Assembly: GCA_963691655.1 (NCBI GenBank)
Contig: OY829329.1
Span: forward strand, 20,040,708-20,104,707
Length of the DNA: 64,000 nt
Direction: 5' to 3'
Source: Toxonevra muliebris
Taxonomy: Eukaryota > Arthropoda > Insecta > Diptera > Pallopteridae
Below the pieces are notes generated by a model. That model saw only the letters and a list, made by a program, of their open reading frames with translations. It ran no database searches and had not been told where the DNA came from. A program made the translations under genes and the position numbers. Positions 34,433 to 48,000 of the stretch are shown piece after piece; the stretch's first letter is position 1, and every line of letters begins with the position of its first letter.

Positions 34433-36297
34433 AAAAAAAAAATTTAACAATTTGCTTTATATATAAACAGCAAATGAATTTCAAACCAGTGCAGTACTAA
34501 TAAATAAATTCAAGTTTCACAAATTCATAAAAAAACAAAAAAAAAAAATATTAAGCAAATAAAATAAAAATGCAAGCCGTTTTTTTTATTGTACCTTACT
34601 ATGGTACTACTTTTTTATGGCATTAATTCTAAAACATAGCAACGTAGCAGGCAAGCAAACGTTGTAGAAAATCCTTCAACACATACTTTAAAGAGAGCAT
34701 ATTTTGTGTATTATGTGGCTTCTTTTCGCTGTGTTTACCTTCCGAGTTGAATAAATAATAGCATATTCTCAAATGTTTACTTGTTTTCTTTTACGTAATA
34801 AAATAAATTTGTAAAGCAAAGTTGAAGTAGTAGTAGTTGAAAAGGCAGAAACGGAAGGAAGGGGGAACCGGGAATGAGGGAATGTAAAGAAGAGGGAGCA
34901 GTTCAGAAGTTGCCAATATATACTTTTGTACACTTTTATAAATTCACAGTATCTAAATATGTACGGGTGTATTTACTTTTTTTTATGATATTTTGGCAAA
35001 GAGAATTTTTATGTAAACATTTATAGAAATATATATGTATGTATGCTTTGTTTGTTTGTATCTATTTCAAAATGTACTCGTACAAGTTTGAATTTTATAC
35101 CTCTTACGAATGAAAGAATATGAGAAATATATATTTATATTTTTACATTTACAAGTAATAGTAGAACAAGTACAGTAGGTTGGTTTTGTATCTCTTTCAC
35201 AGCATATTTATACGCACTCGAAGATATGTACATTTATATATATTTACATATGTACATACATACAATCTATGTGCATATATACTTTAGATATAAGGGTGAA
35301 TAAAACAATATCCCGCGGCGAACTTTATTAAATTACATGATTTTGACAGTTATTTTCTTTACTTTTATTTTATTTTTTTTTATCCTGTCGTTATGTTAAC
35401 ATTGAAATCATATTTTTTTTTTTTTACTTAATGCTTTTCTTCTTTACTGTTTTATGTGTTGCTAAGATATTTGGAATATCCATAATTCCACATGTTGGTA
35501 ACTTAACTTTTCTCTTTGGTGTTTCGTTTAGTTTTGAAAGCAACATAAAATTCCTTAGGGGCAGGTTTATACAAATATCCGAAAAATTGCTGCTGCCATA
35601 TTAAAATAAAAATCAAGCATAATTCCTTCAACATTTTGTAATTCACGAACGAGTAAGAATACATACAATACTTCAAATGTATGGAATGGGAGGATGAAAC
35701 AGTAGTATATCTTTTAAAGAAAAATAATGCTTTATTTTACTTATAACCAAATATAAATACCTACAAATATTAGAGGGATTCTTGAGAATGTGCAGGAATA
35801 TGAACTTATAGAGTCCCCCTATTACAGTACCTGTTCATTGAATTATGACCGATGAACAAATTTTTAAACTTTGAAGTTAACTTATCCATAGAGAACAAAC
35901 TATTTAAGTTCGAAAAATAAAAATGATATCCATTTATTTGTGAGTGAAATTAGTTTTAAAACATTTACATCACATTTTGGTTTTTATCACCAATATTTTG
36001 TTAGTTTTTTCGAATCGCTTTTATTCCGTCAGGTATCATTACCTTTATTCCAGGATCATTACTCCAAACATACATTATGTTTTCTTTCAAAACTGCTATC
36101 GTGGGGTTTCGCCGGGCATATACCTTGTATTTGAGATAGGCTCAGTAATTCTCTAACTATGGGATTAAGATCCGGAAAATTACCGGCCAATGGCAGCACT
36201 TACAAATACAGTGATTTCAGGAAGCTCATTCTTGTTCTTGCCGTGTGGCAAGGAACACCATCCTGCATGAACGTGTATTCTTCTTTAGGGTGGCGCA

Positions 36298-36984
36298 CAG
36301 TGGTTTGACTGCGGAACAAAATCATTTTTTTAACGCGTTGATATTAGAATTTTTTTTCTTAATTTCTATATTATTCATAAATATTTCATTAGCATATCAA
36401 AAAAATAGGAGGGATTAGTTCATTAAATAATTGTGGGTAAGCTGTCGAAGTTGATGAATGCTAAACACAAAGTGCTAGCATGCAGTTTGAAGCGTTTTTT
36501 CGGAAGCTTTTGCTGTTTAGCTATAATTATAATCTTAAAACTATTTTTATATGTGTGTGTTATATATGTAGAATGTATTTGATAAATAAAAAAAAGAAAA
36601 AAATTTGGTTTTTAGAAATTAAAATATCAAGATAATCCCTTAAGTTTAGTGAACCAGGTCTATCTTGCGAAGGTGTGCGAAATATTATAATATATAAAAA
36701 TGCGGATGGCTGCCAAAAACAAAAAGATATGAATTAAAATGAAATGTTGAAACAGTTAAAACTATTTTGTTATGATGATATTTATCTCAGTATCTTGACT
36801 GTAACGGATTTTAGAGCTATTTCAGTTTTACTGTTGTATGGGAAGTGGGCGTGGCAGTTGACCGATAATGCCCATTTTCATAATTTTTCTTTTCCACGAC
36901 CTAAGAGTGGCTCATGTCAAAAATCGTTATGCTGATATGATTCCTTATATTTTTTTCCGCACTTTGTATGGAGTTAAACCACTG
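36298..36984. mobile_element. Inverted-repeat element (MITE) inserted in the Tc1 transposase
   Basis: Ends CAGTGGTTTGACT (36298) and AGTTAAACCACTG (ending 36984) are inverted repeats with one mismatch, followed by GCGG/CCGC-like subterminal matches. It interrupts the Tc1 coding sequence just before the CATCCTGCATGAA (FMQDG) region. 687 bp, non-coding. Target duplication uncertain. Confidence 0.6.
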
Positions 36985-37399
36985 TGTGGTGTATTTAATG
37001 TACTAAGCAGATCCCATTGTTCCCTCTACAAAATATATTGGACCTGAACCTTCTGCAGTAATACAGCTCCAAATCATTGCTGCAGGCAAATGTGTGATGG
37101 TAAGGGCAATGCAGTTATTTGAATATCGCACCCTTTTTCTTCTGTGAACGAATTTGTCTGATTCCGTCACTTGCTAAAGATAACCTAAAAAAGGAGAAAG
37201 AAAAAAATGTAAATTGTTTTGAAATAAAAGTGGGGAAAGTTGATTTTCAGTCATCTCACCTTGCTCCAATAGCTTAGTTCCATTGCCCGATGTAGCTGTG
37301 TTCAATACAATCTTTTTTTACACATTAATTTGGTCAGCTTTGGTTTCTTTGCTAGGCGTCTACAAATCAATCCATTTTCATACATTCGTCTACGCAGAG

Positions 37400-37690
37400 T
37401 CATGAGCGATCTTCCAACTCCACGAGCATGGTACGATACGACGCACGTCGGCTTGCTAAAGCTATTTGAACCATTTTTCGGTAATCTCTCGATGTTGTTG
37501 CTCTAATTCCGTAGCAGTTTTTGCGCTTATTTTGACCAAGTGTACTTAAATTTCTACTTTCCTTCGCTATGTTTACAACCAAAGCATTCGATATTTTCAC
37601 AGTTTTCGCTATTTCTGAGTAACTGAATCTTTCAATAAAGCCATAGTTTTTTTGTTTTTGATCGATGCTAAGGTCTTTGTTCTTTCCCAT
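37400..37690 (-). pseudogene. Tc1 transposase N-terminal part (DNA-binding domain)
   Basis: This frame gives 96 residues: MGKNKDLSID at the start, a helix-turn-helix with YSEIAKTVKISNALVVNI at about 24-42, and a second helical region RDYRKMVQIALASRRASYRT at about 68-87, the bipartite paired-like domain of Tc1 transposases. It ends at a premature stop after LEDRS. The catalytic part continues in other frames downstream and is further broken by the MITE at 36298-36984. Confidence 0.75.
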
Positions 37691-38007
37691 ATTTCAAAAA
37701 TTGAACTTTAAAGGTTACAATGTACAAAAATATTCTTTTTATTTTTGTCCATTTGTAATAAAGTCACCGGAATTTTTTTTTTTTTTTTAATTTTTATTAT
37801 TCCAACAAATTCACTTTAAAGATTACTCGTTCACATTGTGAGCAGGCTATTGCTAGTTGTTGACTATTTTACGGCGACTTTTAAGTACGTTACGCACTCT
37901 CTATAGAACTTTCACGACTATAAATGTACCGTTTAACTTATTCTACAAACGTATTCCAAAAAAAAAAAATCTTGTATAAAAAAGAATTGGTACTTAAAAA
38001 TTATATA

Positions 38008-39296
38008 TTGGGAGTATGAATGTATAAACTCGTATTTTTTCGTAATTTGGAAATTTATTGTGAAAAAGTGACTATAAATTTATTCTTTAAAGTATTGTCC
38101 ATCGTTAGCCACAACCATTTCCCATCTTTCTGGTAGCATACGGATTCCGCGTCGAAAGAACTCCTCATCTTTTGAGGCTATCCACGAATCGACCCATTTT
38201 TTGAGTTCTTCGAAAGAACGGAAGTGCTGTTCAGCCAGGCCGTGTGTCATCGATCGGAACAAGTGGTAATCCGAAGCAGCAATGTCTGGAGAATACGGTG
38301 GGTGGGGTAGCACTTCCCATTTCAGCGTTTCCAAGTATGTTTTTACTTGCCCTGCAACATGCGGCCGAGCATTGTTGTGCTGAAGAATAACTTCGCCGTG
38401 TCTATTCTCATATTCTGGCCTCTTATCCTTTAATGATCGGCTCAAACGCATCAATTCTAGTCGGTAGCGGTCGCCAGTGATCGTTTCATTCGGTTTCAAC
38501 AGCTCATAATACACGACACCTTTCATATCCCACCAAATACACAGCATGAGCTTGGATCCATGGATGTTCGGCTTTGCCGTTGATGTTGATGCATGTCCGG
38601 CCGGTCCCCATGATTTTTTACGCTTTGGTTTATCGTAACGTATTCACTTTTCATCGCCAGTCACAATACGATGCAGAAAACCCTTTCTTTTCTGTCGTTC
38701 AATCAGCAGTTCACATGTGAAAAATCGTCGTTCGACGTCTCTCGGCTTCAATTCGTACGGCACCCAATTTCCTTGCTTTTGAATCATTCCCAATGCTTTT
38801 AATCGTTTAGAAATGGTTGATTGATCAACTTCTAAAGATTCTGCAAGTTCTTGTTGCGTTTGACATGAATCTTCTTCGAGTAATGCCTTCAATTCTTCAT
38901 CTTCGAACTTTTTCGGGCCGCCTGAACGTTCCCTGTCTTCAACATCAAAATCACCACTTTTGAAACGGGCATACCACACCTGACACATTCTAACGTCTAT
39001 AGCACTGTCAGGATTAGCTTCAGTGAGTAAACGATGTGCTTCAGTTGCGTTTTTCTTTAAATGGAAGAAGCAAATTAAAACTTCCCGCAAATGTTGTTTT
39101 GTTGGCACGAAATTCGACATTTTCAGCTATAGTAAAACACTTTTGTAAAATTATGAAAATTATTTGACAGATCAATTCTTATAGTATTTTTGGCGCTCTT
39201 CGAGATAGAATAGCTGTCTGTCAATGTCAAAAAAATGGCGCGTATGATAGATATGAAGTTAGTCACAATTACGAGTTTATACATTCATACTCCCAA
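38008..39296 (-). mobile_element. Full-length mariner transposon, 1289 bp, nested in the Tc1 element
   Basis: The first 20 bases, TTGGGAGTATGAATGTATAA, and then ACTCGTA are the start of a 27-bp terminal repeat found exact at both ends. TA duplications sit at 38006-38007 and 39297-39298. Length and gene arrangement are those of a mauritiana-type mariner. It inserted in the 5' non-coding part of the Tc1 element, close to that element's terminal repeat. Confidence 0.9.
38080..39120 (-). pseudogene. mariner transposase, nearly intact (one stop, one catalytic change)
   Basis: The frame from ATG 39120 to the stop at 38080 would give 346 residues, the usual mariner size. The N-terminal HTH region (QQELAESLEVDQSTISKRLK, preceded by WVPYELKPRD downstream) is intact. 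A TGG-to-TGA change puts a stop right after VTGDEK, splitting the frame at 38644. The catalytic triad spacing is DD34D, but the second Asp is Asn (QHNNARPH; normally HDNARPH). The third is kept (SPDIAASDYHLF). So the copy is inactive although otherwise barely decayed. Confidence 0.9.
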
Positions 39297-41399
39297 TATT
39301 AAAAAAAAGTTAATTGGTCATAATTCAAAGAACAGCCACTGTATGTATATATTTTGTGTCATACTATATGGGATGCTTTAGTATGTATATATCATACATA
39401 TGGAATAATCGTCATAAATATGGGCCACCTAAGCCACACTCAATACATACATGCATCAAAGCTGCCAATTAGTGCTCTTGATTCCTGTCGGGTAATACCC
39501 TCACACATGCTTAACCGCGTTAAACGGATAGATACCCAAAATGCAGGTATAACTCGATCTTACGAGTACTCACTGTTTTCGGTAATACCTGAATCCGGGT
39601 AGCCAAAATGTTCGAGTAATACCTGAACTCAAGAATCGCCGTTAATACATGAACTTCACGTGAAATTACTCAAAATAAAGTTTGAAGAAGTTTCTAATTT
39701 CATAACAAAAATTAAAAAAGCAAATCTCGGTATGCCGGAGCACCAATACCGATGTTTCGGAACGGAAAAAGGGTCTGGGATCACGGGATTCCGGGAAGCA
39801 AAGTTAAAACACATTCACCTACCATATTTAAAAAAAAAAGTAAAATATTATTTTCCCTGCCGTTCTGTTTGTTTATTCTCAGAGAAAAAAATCCAAAATT
39901 TTAAGAATTTTTTATAATTCTAATTCGTCAAAAGAAAGGTTTGTTTTCGTGGAAGCTCTCCACTAATTGAAATTAAAATTTTATATTTTCTTTTTGTATT
40001 CTGTTTGTTTTATTTTTTTTTTTTTTTTTGTATTTTATAACCTCTGAATTTTATAAAACTGCCCTGCAAATTTTAAATTTTCTTGTGCGAATAAGAGAGC
40101 TTCTAGTGTTTTCGAATGAATTTTTCGTGCTGAACATGAATCTGGGGTCAAAAACTTCCCATCGCGTCACATTTTTGGAAAAAAGGGGTTGCAACCTCTA
40201 AAAATAGCGTTTTTGACCATTTTTGAAAAATTGTAGAGCTGAACTCAGACGTGCTAATTTCGCATGCGTCAGACATAATGAAAATTTCAGGGTTGCTGTA
40301 CAACAATCATTAACCCTTAACAAATCGCTAATTACAAATCTGACTGCGTGTTCATAATCAAGTAACAAGTTTTGAGCAAATACGTTGAATTTTTAAAAAT
40401 TCGTATGCCATATGCAGTTTTGTAACACTAGCGACACTTCGGACCACTGTACTTTTTATTATGTCTGCCGTAGGTGTAAGTAAGATAAAATCTGTTCTAT
40501 ATACATTTCTTTCCTGTACCCCCAGATATAAAAAGCCATGGTTCAGTTCTATAATTTTTTATAAATGACCATTAATGCTATTTCTAGTCGTTTCAACCCC
40601 TTTTTTTACTCCGGAAACGTGTTTAGCGCGAAAAATTCATTCGAAAATACTAGAAACCATCTTATTCGCAAAACCTATGCAGGGCAGTGTAGTTCCTTGT
40701 TTAGTCATTCTACTAGGAAATTAGACGACGTGGGTACCCGAAAAATTAGAGGTGACCGAAACATAATGGGAATCTATCATATTAGTACTAGGGCAATACC
40801 AGGAAACTCCGTGCACTTGGGTATAACCCATGTAAATGGGTAATAAGAGTACTGGCGCTCATAATTCTTTAAAAGGTATTCCAGTTTCTTTGATTGTCGA
40901 TATTTGACTTTCCCTTGAGGTTCCATTTGCGGGGGTCCGAATAACCCCAAATTTTATATGAAACATATTTATTGTATATACCGCGCCTTTTGTTTCAATA
41001 GTATCCATTGCTACATTTTGGTCGCACTACCGATTTTTCCGTTGACGGTGCTAGCCTAGCACCTCCTCGGCAGTCGTACGCGTAATGCAGGAGATAGTGT
41101 CCATTACGCGCTTATATCAAGTTAAGGGGTATTCTGCGATAGGGGAAGTAAGGGTCGATTGGCGAAGGCATCGGCAGCTTTTCGACTTTCAGGTTTCTCT
41201 GTGTACGTAGTCGTACGCGTTTCGCTGTACAGAAGCTTTTGCGGTCGTGTCGATCTGTACAACGAGATGTTGGAATCTGGTGCTAGTAACTATCGTGTTC
41301 CTTTGCCGCTAAGATGTCGACTAGTCTCTTATCGTTTGCTAAAACATGTTAATAAACGGATATATATTTTTACTTCAGAAAATCATCACAAGGAACCTT

Positions 41400-42430
41400 G
41401 AGCCCTCACTGTTAAAGCACTGGATAATATGATCATAAGATCTAATCAGCTGCTTTAATGCGCTAGAGAAATAAGCAACACCCATCAGTTTAAACTCAGC
41501 TGAGTTTCCGGACATAGCATTATTAAGGGAATCGACAAAGCTGATAAAGTAGAAAGAATTCGAGCGGCCTTAGGTTCTGAAAATGATCTAGTATCATTAA
41601 GTACACCAAAGGGAACCGTGAAATCAAGTCTAGACCAAAAAGTAGAGGAAACAAAAAACAGATCCTGACAAGCCCGGAGCGACTGTAAGATAGCCCGAAG
41701 TTTATGACCTTCTCTTGATAAGAAAAAAACCCAGAACCTCCTCTGTTTAGTTAGGAAGCAAACTCAAGTTCTACTCGGATTATTCACAAGCTTTTGCGCT
41801 TTTGGAGCAATGGCTTTAAGGATTGAAGTCGAAGAACCAAACTACCGCAAAAGGTGCGCAGAGGAAGAAGAAAATGAGACCATCCATTTCCTCCTCTATG
41901 AGTGCCTTAATCGCCAAATCCGTCGACTCTGTTTCTTAGGAAACATACTGTTTGCAGAACTGGCGAAAATTCCGCTCACAGACCGTGTAAGGTTCATCAG
42001 GAGTACTGATTGATTCCAAGATGGATAGATGTTTGAGGAAATCTAGTTTGTGGGTGTGGAGGCTCCTGCAATGTATAGGGACATCATAATGAACCAAATC
42101 TTTGGCCCCCGTGATCGCTCCGTTTTTCTGAGATGCCCCCTCAAATGACTTTTGCAGAAGTTGCAGAGATGAAGAGGAGAAGGAATCCCTTTCACACTTT
42201 TTATACTTTTGCCCAGCCTTGGCCATGCGGTTGGTCAATATTTCCTAGACGACCTGCTCGACTTGGAGTTAACCTACCTAGAGAACCTACTGAATTATTT
42301 AACAAAGTCCAATTGGTTCGGTTAATCTTGGATTCAGTGTTTAGGGGGGTGGAGACATATTAGCACCGACGTGGTAGCACAGTAGCACGTGGTAGTTCTG
42401 ATGGACAGCCACAAAACCTAACCTAACTAT
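41400..42430 (+). mobile_element. LINE remnant: RNase H to 3' end
   Basis: In broken plus-strand frames: KALDNMIIRSNQL at 41418, then SGHSIIKGIDKADKV (RNase H final segment) at about 41511-41560. Next come CAEEEENETIHFLLYECLNRQIRRLCFLG at 41850-41940 (C-terminal Cys/His motif) and AELAKIPLTDRVRFI. From 42130 a second tail block resembles 28.53-28.84 kb and ends in AACCTAACCTAACT at about 42416-42429. Possibly two related copies in tandem. Confidence 0.7.
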
Positions 42431-43249
42431 TGCCTAACTCTCAAATTGTCTCAAATATTAGGGAAATATTATCTACCGAAGTCTTGCAAAGGTTGGAGAA
42501 CATAGAGAAATACCTGAGTCAAAGGCGGTTAGGCAAATTTAATATTTATTTGATCTCATTTTGTTAAATATTAAAAACCGTATTATTTAGTTGCCAATCC
42601 CTTAGAACTCGAGTAAAAATGCTAATGTCTGAGAAGTATGAACTTTGGTTCATAAAGAGTCTAGAGCTTATCACTAGAGAACAAAGATAAAACAAGTAGG
42701 TATAGAAAAATCTCTGTTTGTTTTTTAACTTTTGTTAAACAAGTTTAGATATTTTTTTAACACTTTTTTTCCTAACTGTATTTTACAACGGCCTTTTACA
42801 TTTATGTGTCTGTACTTATGTATATTCATACAATATATATCTCTGAATATTTGGTTTCATTGTTTTCATCGATTTATCTGAAATTTATTTTTTTCATTTT
42901 AGTGTTTTTCTTTTTTTTTAAGTTGTAGGCAATTAGTGCCTTGTGTTCTTCTTATCATCGACAGCAACCGCAGCAGCAATATGAGCGTGCTGTAACATTA
43001 CCTACATACAATTGTATAAGAAACTAACTACAAATATTTGGAAACACTTAAAACACACTTTGAAAAAAACACATATGGAATGTTCTGATTTCAGTAGGTA
43101 GTAGTTATGTACTTTACGGAAATTCTGGTTTATTACAATTTCATGTTTATACATATAGAAACAATTATTCATTCTTTTAACACTCAAGAAAAATGTTCAG
43201 TTAAAAGTGTTGTTTTGTTTGTTTGTATTTTTGTAATTTTTTTTTTATT

Positions 43250-43610
43250 TTGATAACACCATCCTAACCAGACTAATTGAGACTTCATTGCCGGATATCC
43301 TTGAGTATCACGCAACTCAGTTTAGTCTACTCAATGTAATCTACCTACTGACAAACTGAAAGAGTTAAGTCTAAATTTTCAGAGTAAGTTTGCATAGCTG
43401 AGAAGTAGTGAACGGGTTGATCTGGGGCTGCAGGTGTTGTCTAACTATCACTACAGATCTTTATTTAGATGAAGGGATATGTTTCCTATGAATGTGGCAA
43501 ATACTTCTGCCTGAAAACCTGAGACATGTCTTCTGCTTCAGACCCACAGCCCTCGATTTTTTTAGATTCATTTGTAAAAATGCGATGATAGTTTGGCCCT
43601 AGTTCTAATT
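43250..43610 (-). mobile_element. LINE RNase H fragment
   Basis: The minus strand gives EVFATFIGNISLHLNKDL (RNase H core strand and helix), followed by a degraded stretch and QGYPAMKSQLVWLG, which matches the GHSGIPGNEKADELARLG segment. Multiple stops. Confidence 0.5.
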
Positions 43611-43684
43611 CCTATGAAAATGTAAACCACAAATCGTTTCGTCTACTGTATAACTTGTAATATGCCATGAATTGGATACTAAAA

Positions 43685-45063
43685 CCGTTCATCCGGTACT
43701 GTAATGCGATTGCAACGCAATATCGATTCGATATATAGTACACTAGTATCTGGCACGAAGAAATTAAGCAGAGCTCGTCCGTTTACGCAATTGCAATGAA
43801 ACTGCGATACGACCATCTATAATGAATTGTTGCTTGTGATCAGCGATGCCAACTTGCGGGGAATTTTACATAGTGTGGGGAATCGGGGAATGAGCTGTTT
43901 TTAAGGGGGAATTTGAAGTCGTTCACTCTTTTAGTAATTAAAGTCTGTAGAATATTTTATGTCAAATTTTATGTAATGTAAACTTATGAAATATTTCATA
44001 TTTTGGGTCTTAAAATCTTCATATTTTCTTAAGCAGGCCCTGCAATTTATTGGTTTGGAAAAATCGATTTTTAAAAAAGTGTGCTATTTGAAAGTATTAT
44101 ATTTCGAAAGTTTTTTGTAAAAATTTCAGAGAACGCTGAGTGCTTTCGTAGATATAGACGATTATAGCGGCGAGTGTCAGTCAGGACAGAACAGTCGCGC
44201 GGCTCTTCGATTTCCCTTTCAGCCGTTCAGAAAGGCTTTGCTATGCCTTCGTCCAGCACCTCCTGATTAACTCTTAATCATTGCTGACTAATCTGTAAAC
44301 TTACAAATTACCGTCAGCCATCATAAAAAATATGAAGTATATTTTATATGTTAAAAACCGATAGTCAAAACGTTTTTCTCAAAACAAAGTTTTTGCCATT
44401 TTTTATTTGAGTCAAAAGAAATCACATGTCTTATATGTTAAGAATTCCGGAGTCAGAAAGTACGTTTCTATTAATCTACCAGTCTCATGAAAATTTGTTA
44501 AGTTTTGGACCGAGAAAGTTCAGGGTTGCCTTAAAATAATACTCACTGAGGTCAGTTTCGTTTTTCTAAAATGTTTATATGGAAAGTGCATGTAGCAAGA
44601 GAGAGAAAAAATGAGTTGGCATCTCTGCTTGTGATCATTGTATTTATAAAGACCTGCGCCGAAGCATTGGCGCCTTCACAAAAATAAGTGGCAGCGGCTT
44701 AAAGTTGGCTTTGATAAATAAACGGCTACCTACTATTTGTTATATAAAAAATCGGTTTGCAGAAAATCTTAACTATTTTTAATAATTTTTTTTTTTTTTT
44801 TAAATGCTGAAACTTTAAAATACTTGAAAATTCATGGTAGCCCATTGCAAGCCAACATTTTTCGATCAGTTTTACGGTGGCACCGGTGGTAGATAGGCGG
44901 CTCGAAGTTGATCGCATACAATTCATACATTTTCTATGTGTTGTGCAGGAAATAACAATTTGTAATTAGTTGCGCCCGTGAACGAATACAAATTTCGGCA
45001 ATTTAAATGCAACCAGTTTCAGGGAAATTATGTGGCAATCGTATTGCGTTAGTGGACGAACGG
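43685..45063. mobile_element. Candidate inverted-terminal-repeat element, about 1.4 kb
   Basis: CCGTTCATCC...GCGATTGC at the left and the complement of the right end CCGTTCGTCC...ACGATTGC agree at about 22 of 29 positions. An internal GTCCGTTTACGCAATTGCAA near 43779 repeats the terminal motif. No transposase motif and no target duplication seen. Confidence 0.35.
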
Positions 45064-48000
45064 CTTAAGATAACTCGGCAAAAAACAACTACCTTTTGAA
45101 CTGTTCACAAGACAGAATTAAGAAAATATACAATTTTCAGAAGTTCTTTATTTGTAAAACTGAGTAGTATAAATGTGTTATAAGCCAAAGATGGAACTGA
45201 GGCAAGAGTGTTTAGGTCAAGAACAAGATACTTAAAGCCCATGGGGAAAATGTTGTCACTTTTCAAAAAGGGATTCCTGCGATTCATTTGTGGGGTTTAG
45301 GTTTATGATAATATGAAGAAAAGACACAACGCGAAGTTGTCAACCCTCTATTCGAGCATTGTGATAACTAGTTTGAGATTACCTCAGGCAGAGACCTGAA
45401 ATCTCTTGCTGTATAAGAGATATAAGTACTCAGGCAAGGAAAGATGAACAAAAACTTTTTGCTTTTCTTCCGGGACCACAGGATACATCTTAAATCGTTC
45501 TTGGGGTTGGCGTATCCAAAGGGGGGAGGGGGTGGCGCAGTGATAAAAAAATATATGTGGAAATGTGTTCCCGAATTTTTTGTTAATTTTAGGAGATACC
45601 TTTCTTAATCAGAATATGCAAAAGCATGTTCCGCTATTTTCTGCTATTAGAAAATAATTCAATTTAAAAATAGGTCTGAACGCGATTTTTTCGAAAAAAA
45701 ATTAGAATTAAACTTTTTTTTCTGTTAACCCTAAAACTATGCAATAATGCTGAAAAATGAATAAAGGTGTAAAAAGTCAAAAGTTGAGTTTAGCGTATTT
45801 AATAGCACACGAAATTTTGTCTCGTCGTTGTATGGAATCAAATTTCTGGAAGGGGATGGGGGAAGGAGATTATCCCGATGAATATCTCATACATTTTGTT
45901 TGTTGTGAACAAATTAAAAATCCTCTTTCCGCAATCTCTGAACCCGCTAGTATTTTCAGCTACTGTATTAAGAGGCAACACCACTCTAGGATTTTGAAAA
46001 ACCCGATTTTTGATTTTGGTTTAAAAAATATTCTTGGGTCATAAAAAAAAAATTTAAAAGGTTCAGTTCTCGATTTTGCTATAGTGCCTCGGAGCGCGCG
46101 CTGTAATAAACTTCAACTCTAAACGCATTTTTCTCGGTACTGATACTCGGTACGGTACAGTATCTTAACAATTACATTCCTTATGGGAGTACGTAGCCGT
46201 TTTTTTAATGTGAACTGTTTTTTATAAAAAATTTACTGCTTATTTTTGGATCAGAAATCCATTCATTTGATTTTGAAATATGATTGTAAATGCAACTCTG
46301 TGCTTATGGTAAAATAAGTTTAAGTCTGATAACTCGATAAGGAGTATTGTGAAACGAGGTTATCTAGGCTATTTACCATTCCCTGAGTAAATATTAGGTT
46401 TCAAATTACTCTGTTGAAAAAAGTATTCAGTAAAATTGCTCGTAAAAAATTTTAAGTAGTTCTCCCGGAAAAAAAAATCTTGAAAATGCGCTCGAAGTAC
46501 TGACAGCACACAGCTGGACCCTCTTAAATAAACTCTCAGAAAAAAAACCCTGGTTCTTTTCTATACTATTTCTAATATACCCATATTTTTTGTCGCTTTG
46601 AAGACGCAGTTCATCGCGTTTTTACTTCGATTTTTTTTTCTTTTATGATAGGAAAGTTTTTCAACAAAAAAATCATTAAAAAATGTTCGATACGAAAAAG
46701 TTGATTTTAATTTTGTGAACAGAAAAAAAAGCAAAAAAGAAATTAGCTGTTGCGACTTCAGAGCTGCAAAATCGTGCGGCAACGTACGTATTCGAAGTTT
46801 GAGAATTTGCAGCAACGTAATAGCTGCGACGAAATCGCGTCTATGTATGTGCGCATGCCTTTAATCTGTTCATTGCCATTTAAGTAGGTGATTAATCTAT
46901 CACAGCAATTCTCCACGACTGTATTATCCGGTTATTGTCAAGGCTGACATTTGGATTACAGTAAGTGGAGAAGATTGGAGTATTTTTGGTTGGTGAAGAT
47001 AGTGGAAGGTTTTTTCATCCCTTGTAAGTTTTTTTCTTGATTCGTGATCAACGATCGAACGAAGTGAATGAGATTTTTATCGATAAGCTGAAGTGTTTTA
47101 TCCCCAAAACGTCCTTTAGGGTTCATTAATAGTTTGAATACCTCCACAAAAAATCAGGCCGAAATATATGAAGTCATTAGAAGACTTAAAAGTTTTTTTT
47201 ATTTCTAAACCGCATCTTTTAGATTCGCTTGAGTCTGGAATGATGGAATAGGATGAAGTACTCTAGACTATAAAAGATATCCTTTCGAACTTTCCATTAT
47301 ATTTTATTAAAAAAACTGATCATTGAAATAATTTTCATACTTAAATAGATACATCAACTAATAGCATTATCGTCATAATTCTTATGATTCAGATTGTCCA
47401 CTAAAGAAGATACCAGTATTTATAAGCATGAGTATGTATTGTATTCACAAAAAATCAGTGCCCCAGAAAATTATAAATAAATTGTCATTATAAAGCAATA
47501 GAATTTCCGATATGTCAATATTTAATAGTAATAGCCGCGATTATTATTAACTTATCGCACGTTTATGATATGAGAATAAGAGCTTCAAGCTGAAAGTACA
47601 AAAAAAACAATATACCTACACCGGAAAAAATTTTACACTACTATAATAAATAGACATATTCCTTATATAGTATTCGAATAGGTTCATATAAATCTATATA
47701 TAAATTGAACTTAGCATTTGGACTTTCTTGTTGTTTTGTTTTTAATCGACGCTTTGATAATGGTTACCTTTATTTTTTTTTTCTTGTGTTTATTATCAGT
47801 CTTCAATTTCAGGCTGATAAATTCAAGTGTATACTTTTCGTGGTGAAAAAAATGTGAGTGTGTTTTTTTTTGTTTTTAATAGATAAGCCTTTTTAAATTT
47901 CAAATGTCAAATTGTGATTCAAAATAAGACAGTTTCGATTGCTTTGTAAAGATATATTGAACTTCTAAAGATTTTTAGAAGTTACCGCCTTTTTTTGTAG

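Larger units (their letters stand above)
35825..39341 (-). mobile_element. Tc1-like transposon, split by two younger insertions
   Basis: Inverted ends CAGTACCTGTTCATTGAATT (35825) and, complemented from 39341, CAGTGGCTGTTCTTTGAATT, both continuing ATGACC. They are flanked by TA (35823-35824 and 39342-39343). Removing the MITE (36298-36984) and the mariner (38008-39296) leaves about 1.54 kb, normal for a Tc1 element. The transposase on the minus strand starts at ATG 37690 (MGKNKDLSIDQKQKN..., an HTH with EIAKTVKIS) and later has FMQDGVPCHTARTRMSFLKSL, the second catalytic Asp region, at about 36.26 kb. Multiple stops; inactive. Confidence 0.85.

Noticed and set aside
45757..46044. 95-codon plus-strand frame
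   Set aside because: No recognised domain, and AT-rich surroundings with stop-rich continuation. Likely chance.
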